Positions 59,812 through 64,000 of a stretch of 64,000 nucleotides of DNA are shown here, in pieces. Every line of letters begins with the position of its first letter. Position 1 is the first letter of the stretch. A program made the translations under genes and the position numbers. This DNA comes from Paenibacillus artemisiicola (lineage in GTDB: Bacteria; Bacillota; Bacilli; Paenibacillales; Paenibacillaceae). Below the pieces are notes generated by a model. The model ran no database searches. It saw nothing but the letters and a program-made list of their open reading frames with translations, and was not told the DNA's origin. The stretch lies in NCBI RefSeq assembly GCF_017652985.1, contig NZ_JAGGDJ010000013.1, positions 1 through 64,000 of the forward strand, given 5' to 3'.

Positions 59812-60696
59812 TCACGCCTGCCCCCGCCGGCGATGCCGGTACTCGGACGGCGTGCACCGGAACACCGCGCGGAACCGGTTGCAGAAGTAGCTGAAATTGT
59901 CGAAGCCGACCTCGAGCGCCGCCTCGCTGACGGACATATTCCGGTCCTCCAGCAGCGACGCCGCGATCCGGATGCGCAGCGCGTTGACGTATTCGACGGG
60001 CGTCTGGCGCATGAACGATTTGAACACGCGCGAGAAGTGGCCTTCGCTCATCCCCGCCTCGGCGGCCAGCTCGCGCACGGTCAGCTTCCGGGCGTAATGG
60101 GCGTCGACGTACGTCAGCACCGCCTTCAGCCGATCCTGGGTCTGCGCGTCGAGCGGCGAACGGGCCGGCCCTTCCACGAAGGCGCCGCGGGACGCGTACT
60201 CGGCGAAGAGCTGGTACAGGCCGCCCTTCAGCCGCAGCGGCTTCGCGGGATCGTCCGCGTGCTCCAGGTCGAGCAGCGGGCCGAGATGGCGGAAGAGCGC
60301 CGGCGCGAGACCGGGGACGGCGCCCGCGAAGGGCACCGGCAGCCCGCGCCCGGCCCGGATCGGCTCGAGCAGCCGCTGCGCGGCGCCGTCACCGGGGCTC
60401 GTCAGCCAGTCCGGGCGGAACACGACCGCCCCGTACGAGCAGGCCGCGCCGCCGCGCGCGTAGCCGCCGTGCAGCTCGCCGCCCGGAATGTACAGCACGT
60501 CGCCCGCGGCGGCATGATACGCGGTCAGGCCGATTTGGAACACCGCCTCCCCGCTCTCCACCGCCAGAAACTCCGCCTCCTCGTGCCAATGCGCGTCCAG
60601 AATCGGCTCGCCGGCCGCCCGCGCCATCCGGTACACGCCGACGGGAACGTCGGGACTCCCGTGCCGGCGGTCCTCCCGTAAATGCCGCTTATCCAT
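59812..60696 (-). CDS. AraC family regulator, likely of the alpha-xylosidase gene
   Basis: A 294-residue protein. Cupin sensor: DAHWHEEAEFLAVESGEAVFQIG and GDVLYIPGGELHGGY. Double helix-turn-helix: LTVRELAAEAGMSEGHFSRVFKSF and MSVSEAALEVGFDNFSYFCNRFRAVF. It is divergent from the GH31 gene with 126 bp between starts, so it most likely activates that gene. GAGGCGG upstream of ATG. Confidence 0.93.
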   Translation of the reverse strand: MDKRHLREDRRHGSPDVPVGVYRMARAAGEPILDAHWHEEAEFLAVESGEAVFQIGLTAYHAAAGDVLYIPGGELHGGYARGGAACSYGAVVFRPDWLTSPGDGAAQRLLEPIRAGRGLPVPFAGAVPGLAPALFRHLGPLLDLEHADDPAKPLRLKGGLYQLFAEYASRGAFVEGPARSPLDAQTQDRLKAVLTYVDAHYARKLTVRELAAEAGMSEGHFSRVFKSFMRQTPVEYVNALRIRIAASLLEDRNMSVSEAALEVGFDNFSYFCNRFRAVFRCTPSEYRHRRRGQA

Positions 60697-60737
60697 GCCA
60701 TCGCCGCCTCATGATCAGAATCGTATTAATATAGAGC

Positions 60738-60766
60738 ATAATACTGCAAGAGAAGCGGCATTTCAA
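60738..60766 (-). promoter_or_regulatory. Promoter of the AraC gene next to yicI
   Basis: Minus strand TTGAAA, 17 bp, TATTAT. On the plus strand TATACT at 60771-60776 lacks a -35, as expected for an AraC-activated yicI promoter. Confidence 0.6.
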
Positions 60767-60822
60767 TCAGTATACTGTTAGCAAACGCAATCATTCCGAT
60801 ACGACGAGAGGATGGAATCACG

Positions 60823-63147
60823 ATGAAATTCAGCGACGGCTACTGGATGACCCGCGAAGGCTACGAGGTCATTTCCCCATACGAGGTGCATGACGTCGTC
60901 GTCGGCACCGACGGCATCACCGTGTACGCGACGCACCGCCATTTGGAAACCCGCGGCCACACCTTGAACGCGCCCCTGATCACGATGGAGTTCTCGTCGC
61001 CGATGAAGGATATCATCCGCGCGAAATTCTACCATCATAAAGGAACGCGCCGGCAGGGTCCCGCTTCGTTCCCGCTCCTGACGCCGGACCGCGCGCCCGT
61101 CGAGATCGAGAACGGGGCGGACGCCGTCACGCTGAAGAGCGGCGACGCGGCCGTCACGATCACGAAGGCCCATCCGATCCACATCGTCTATACGTATAAA
61201 GGACGCAAGCTGACCCGCGGCGGCTCCCGCGCCACCGGCTTCGTCCAAGCGGCCGACGGCCGCCATCACTTCCGCGAGCAGCTCGACCTCGCGATCGGCG
61301 AAACCGTGTACGGCCTGGGCGAACGCTTCACGCCGTTCGTGAAGAACGGCCAAACCGTCGACGTCTGGAACCAGGACGGCGGCACGGCTTCGGAGCAAGC
61401 CTACAAGAACGTTCCGTTCTACGTCACGAACCGCGGCTACGGCGTATTCGTCAACCATCCCGAGCTCGTCTCCTACGAGATCGCGTCGGAGAAGGTGTCC
61501 AAGGCGCAGTTCAGCGTCGCCGGCGAATCGCTGGAATACTTCGTCATCGGCGGCGATACGCTCAAGGACGTCCTGGCCAACTACACCGCGCTGACGGGCA
61601 AGCCCGCCCTGCCGCCGGCCTGGTCGTTCGGCCTCTGGCTGACGACGTCGTTCACGACCAACTACGACGAAGCGACGGTCACGAGCTTCGTCGACGGCAT
61701 GGCCGAGCGCGACATCCCGCTCGCGGTGTTCCATTTCGACTGCTTCTGGATGAAGGAATACGAATGGTGCAACTTCGAATGGGACGAGCGCGTCTTCCCG
61801 GATCCGCGCGGCATGCTGGAGCGCCTGAAAGCGAAAGGCCTGCACATCTGCGTCTGGATCAACAGCTACATCGCCCAGCGCTCCCCGCTGTTCGACGAAG
61901 CGGCGGCGCTCGGTTACCTGGTGAAGCGCGCCGACGGCAGCGTCTGGCAATGGGACCTGTGGCAGTACGGCATGGGGCTCGTCGACTTCACGAACCCGGC
62001 GGCGTGCGACTGGTACAAGAGCAAGCTGGCCGCGCTGATGGACATGGGCGTCGACAGCTTCAAGACGGACTTCGGCGAGCGCATCCCGACCGACGTCGTC
62101 TACCACGACGGCTCCGATCCGCACCAGATGCACAATTACTACACCCAGCTCTACAATAAAGTCGTCTTCGAGCTGCTGGAAGAGAAACGCGGCAAAGGCG
62201 AAGCCGCGCTGTTCGCCCGTTCCGCGACCGCCGGCGGCCAGCAGTTCCCCGTCCATTGGGGCGGCGACTGCGAAGCGACGTTCGATTCGATGGCGGAAAG
62301 CCTCCGCGGCGGCCTGTCGCTCGGCTTGTCCGGCTTCGGCTTCTGGAGCCACGACATCGGCGGGTTCGAAGCGAGCGCGACGCCGGACCTGTACAAGCGC
62401 TGGGTTGCCTTCGGCCTGCTGTCCAGCCACAGCCGCCTGCACGGCAGCACGTCGTACCGGGTGCCTTGGCTGTTCGACGAGGAAGCGGTCGACGTTCTCC
62501 GCCATTTCACGAAGCTCAAGCTGCGCCTGATGCCGTACCTGTTCGGCCAGTCGGTGCAAGCGAACAAGCTCGGCGTGCCGGTCATGCGCGCGATGGTGCT
62601 GGAATTCGGCGGCGACCCGGCTTGCGATTATCTGGACCGCCAATACATGCTCGGCGATTCGTTCCTCGTCGCGCCGATCTTCAACCCCGATGGCGAATCG
62701 GTCTATTACGTGCCGGCGGGCACGTGGACGCACTACTTGACCGGCGAGCGGATCGAGGGCGACGCGTGGCGCAAGGAAACGTTCGATTACTTCAGCCTGC
62801 CGCTCTACGTGCGCGAAAACTCGCTCATCCCGGTCGGCGCCGAGGACGGCCGTCCGGACTACGACTACGCGTCGGGCGTGACGCTGCAGCTGTTCGCGCT
62901 TCAAGACGGGGCTTCCGCTTCGGCCGTCGTGCCGGACGTGACGGGCGAAACGGCCTTGACCGCGACGGCTTCGCGGCGCGGCGGCGAGATCGCGCTCGAC
63001 GTCGACGGCGGCGCCGAAGGCTGGAGCCTGCTCCTCCGCGGCGTCGAAGCGGTCGCTTCCGTCGAAGGCGGGCAAGCCGACGCCGGCGCGGAAGGCGTCC
63101 GGATCGTGCCGGCGCCGGGAGCCAAACGGCTGGTCGTTCAACTGTAA
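60823..63147 (+). CDS. yicI: Alpha-xylosidase, YicI type (GH31)
   Basis: A 774-residue enzyme (E. coli YicI 772). The catalytic nucleophile is Asp416 in FKTDFGERIPTDV and the acid/base is Asp482 in HWGGDCEATF; both numbers are the same as in E. coli YicI. Also GLGERFTPFVKNGQ and SGFGFWSHDIGGFE. It removes alpha-xylose from xyloglucan-type oligosaccharides in the cytosol. No signal peptide. GAGAGGA precedes ATG. A terminator follows. Confidence 0.97.
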   Translation: MKFSDGYWMTREGYEVISPYEVHDVVVGTDGITVYATHRHLETRGHTLNAPLITMEFSSPMKDIIRAKFYHHKGTRRQGPASFPLLTPDRAPVEIENGADAVTLKSGDAAVTITKAHPIHIVYTYKGRKLTRGGSRATGFVQAADGRHHFREQLDLAIGETVYGLGERFTPFVKNGQTVDVWNQDGGTASEQAYKNVPFYVTNRGYGVFVNHPELVSYEIASEKVSKAQFSVAGESLEYFVIGGDTLKDVLANYTALTGKPALPPAWSFGLWLTTSFTTNYDEATVTSFVDGMAERDIPLAVFHFDCFWMKEYEWCNFEWDERVFPDPRGMLERLKAKGLHICVWINSYIAQRSPLFDEAAALGYLVKRADGSVWQWDLWQYGMGLVDFTNPAACDWYKSKLAALMDMGVDSFKTDFGERIPTDVVYHDGSDPHQMHNYYTQLYNKVVFELLEEKRGKGEAALFARSATAGGQQFPVHWGGDCEATFDSMAESLRGGLSLGLSGFGFWSHDIGGFEASATPDLYKRWVAFGLLSSHSRLHGSTSYRVPWLFDEEAVDVLRHFTKLKLRLMPYLFGQSVQANKLGVPVMRAMVLEFGGDPACDYLDRQYMLGDSFLVAPIFNPDGESVYYVPAGTWTHYLTGERIEGDAWRKETFDYFSLPLYVRENSLIPVGAEDGRPDYDYASGVTLQLFALQDGASASAVVPDVTGETALTATASRRGGEIALDVDGGAEGWSLLLRGVEAVASVEGGQADAGAEGVRIVPAPGAKRLVVQL

Positions 63148-63218
63148 GTTCGAGCGCGGCGGAATCGGGAAACAAAGGAACGGAAAGCCAAGTAACGGAA
63201 GCGAAGAATGGCGATACG

Positions 63219-63265
63219 AAAAAAAGGGAAGCCGCAGGCTCGAGCCTGCGCGCTTCCCTTTTTTC
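63219..63265. terminator. Bidirectional terminator between yicI and the SDR gene
   Basis: GAAAAAAAGGGAAGC with GCAGGCTCGAGCCTGC inner palindrome and GCTTCCCTTTTTTC. Ends yicI on the plus strand and the SDR on the minus strand. Confidence 0.9.
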
Positions 63266-63317
63266 GTCCTGCGGCGGAGACGGCGCAGCCGCGCGCCGCG
63301 TCCCCTCCCGCCGGGCC

Positions 63318-64000
63318 TTAGATCATGAAGCCGCCGTTGATGTCGAGCGACGCGCCCGTGATATAACCGGCTTCCGGCGACGCGAGATACGCGACGAACG
63401 CGGCGATCTCCGCCGGCTTGCCGTAACGGCCGCCCGCCATCAGCGTCCTCAGGAAATCCGCGAACGGCCCTTCCGCCGGATTCATGTCGGTATCGACCGG
63501 TCCCGGCTGCACGTTGTTGACGGTAATGCCCCTTGGGCTCAGGTCGCGCGCCAAGCCGCGGGTCATCCCCGCCACGGCGGCCTTCGTCATGCTGTACAGG
63601 CTCATGCCGGCGAAGCCGCTGGCATCCGCGTTCACGCTGCCGATCGTGATGATGCGGTCGCCCTCGCCCATCTCCGGCGCGGCGGCTTGCACGGCGGCGA
63701 AGACGGCGCGGACGTTCACGGCGACCATCCGGTCGAACTCGTCGAGCGTGAAGGCATCGTATGGCTTGACGTCGAGCAGGCCGGCGTTGTTGACGAGGAT
63801 GTTGACGCGGCCGAGCTTCGCCGCCGCCTCGGCGACGGCGCGCTTGACCGCCTCGCCGTCGGCTCCGTCGGCGCGAAGAGCCAGCGCCCGGCCGCCGCCC
63901 GCTTCGATGTCCTTCGCAAGGCGATCCGCTTTTTCTTGCGCGCTGGCATACGTAAACGCGACGGCCGCGCCTTCTTCCGCGAGCCGTCTTACGATGGCCT
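63318..64000 (-). CDS. Short-chain dehydrogenase/reductase (runs off right edge)
   Basis: Partial: the first residues lie beyond 64000. Visible part (227 codons) contains VNILVNNAGLLDVKPYD (NNAG motif), the catalytic IITIGSVNADASGFAGMSLYSMTK (Ser, YxxxK) and NNVQPGPVDTDM, ending YITGASLDINGGFMI as in many SDRs. NAD(P)-dependent oxidoreductase, substrate unknown. An internal ATG at 63728 is not the true start, since the frame continues upstream with clear SDR sequence. Confidence 0.93.
   Translation of the reverse strand, partial: AIVRRLAEEGAAVAFTYASAQEKADRLAKDIEAGGGRALALRADGADGEAVKRAVAEAAAKLGRVNILVNNAGLLDVKPYDAFTLDEFDRMVAVNVRAVFAAVQAAAPEMGEGDRIITIGSVNADASGFAGMSLYSMTKAAVAGMTRGLARDLSPRGITVNNVQPGPVDTDMNPAEGPFADFLRTLMAGGRYGKPAEIAAFVAYLASPEAGYITGASLDINGGFMI

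Noticed and set aside
60778..63141. 787-codon frame antisense to yicI, and similar long antisense frames at 25713-28241, 57287-59254 and 54244-56463
   Set aside because: These are the usual antisense frames of high-GC genes. They are rich in Arg, Ala, Val, His and Gln, have no family similarity and lie opposite genes with catalytic residues in place.

Overview
The window comes from a high-GC, spore-forming Firmicute of the Paenibacillaceae type (Paenibacillus/Cohnella-like). The evidence is a CotD-like spore coat gene behind a SigK-type promoter, kapB and cvfC/ypgR homologues, sugar ABC operons without their own ATPase beside an AraC-Cache regulator, many AraC regulators divergent from glycoside hydrolases, and strong AGGAGG ribosome binding sites. 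Almost everything is accessory or housekeeping chromosomal DNA. No rRNA, tRNA, insertion sequence or prophage was seen.

Layout. 1-10.9 kb: a YhgE/Pip export protein with its TetR regulator (both sharing one operator type), kapB, a diacylglycerol glucosyltransferase-like enzyme, a secreted triple-SH3 NlpC/P60 hydrolase, a KTSC protein, a zinc-ribbon protein, an ABC-F ATPase, a NAPE-PLD-like hydrolase and a NifU-N/HEAT protein. 12-33 kb: carbohydrate genes (GH78 rhamnosidase, two dehydrogenases, aldo/keto reductase, beta-helix protein, and a CUT1 sugar importer with its membrane AraC regulator), several as divergent regulator/enzyme pairs. 34-38 kb: nitroreductase, an epimerase coupled to an EamA exporter, and a divergent MocR regulator. 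39.3-52.4 kb: a complete carbon-phosphorus lyase system on the minus strand (phnF, phnDCEE importer, phnGHIJKLM core, then a TIM-barrel and a PHP hydrolase), preceded by a phosphonate-type hexapeptide acetyltransferase. Both transcription units start with Pho-box-like repeats and an identical TCGACAAG element. 53-64 kb: a TolB-like protein, a Na+/H+ antiporter, a PrsW-like membrane protease fused to a probable nuclease toxin with a coupled downstream gene (likely immunity), a YicI-type alpha-xylosidase with its AraC regulator, and a partial SDR.

The most unusual material is non-coding. Five arrays of 51-52 bp tandem repeats lie between genes at 11.1, 28.3, 28.6, 33.6 and 54.0 kb. Four share the core CATGTAGGTTACC-N3-TCACCTTCTTGC and the fifth is a structural relative. 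All read the same way along the chromosome whatever the direction of nearby genes, and each array has its own homogenised spacer. Separately, the tetR leader (1836-1986) holds 11 tandem 14-nt units, each of which is a ribosome binding site plus a three-codon open frame (start-Glu-Gln-stop).
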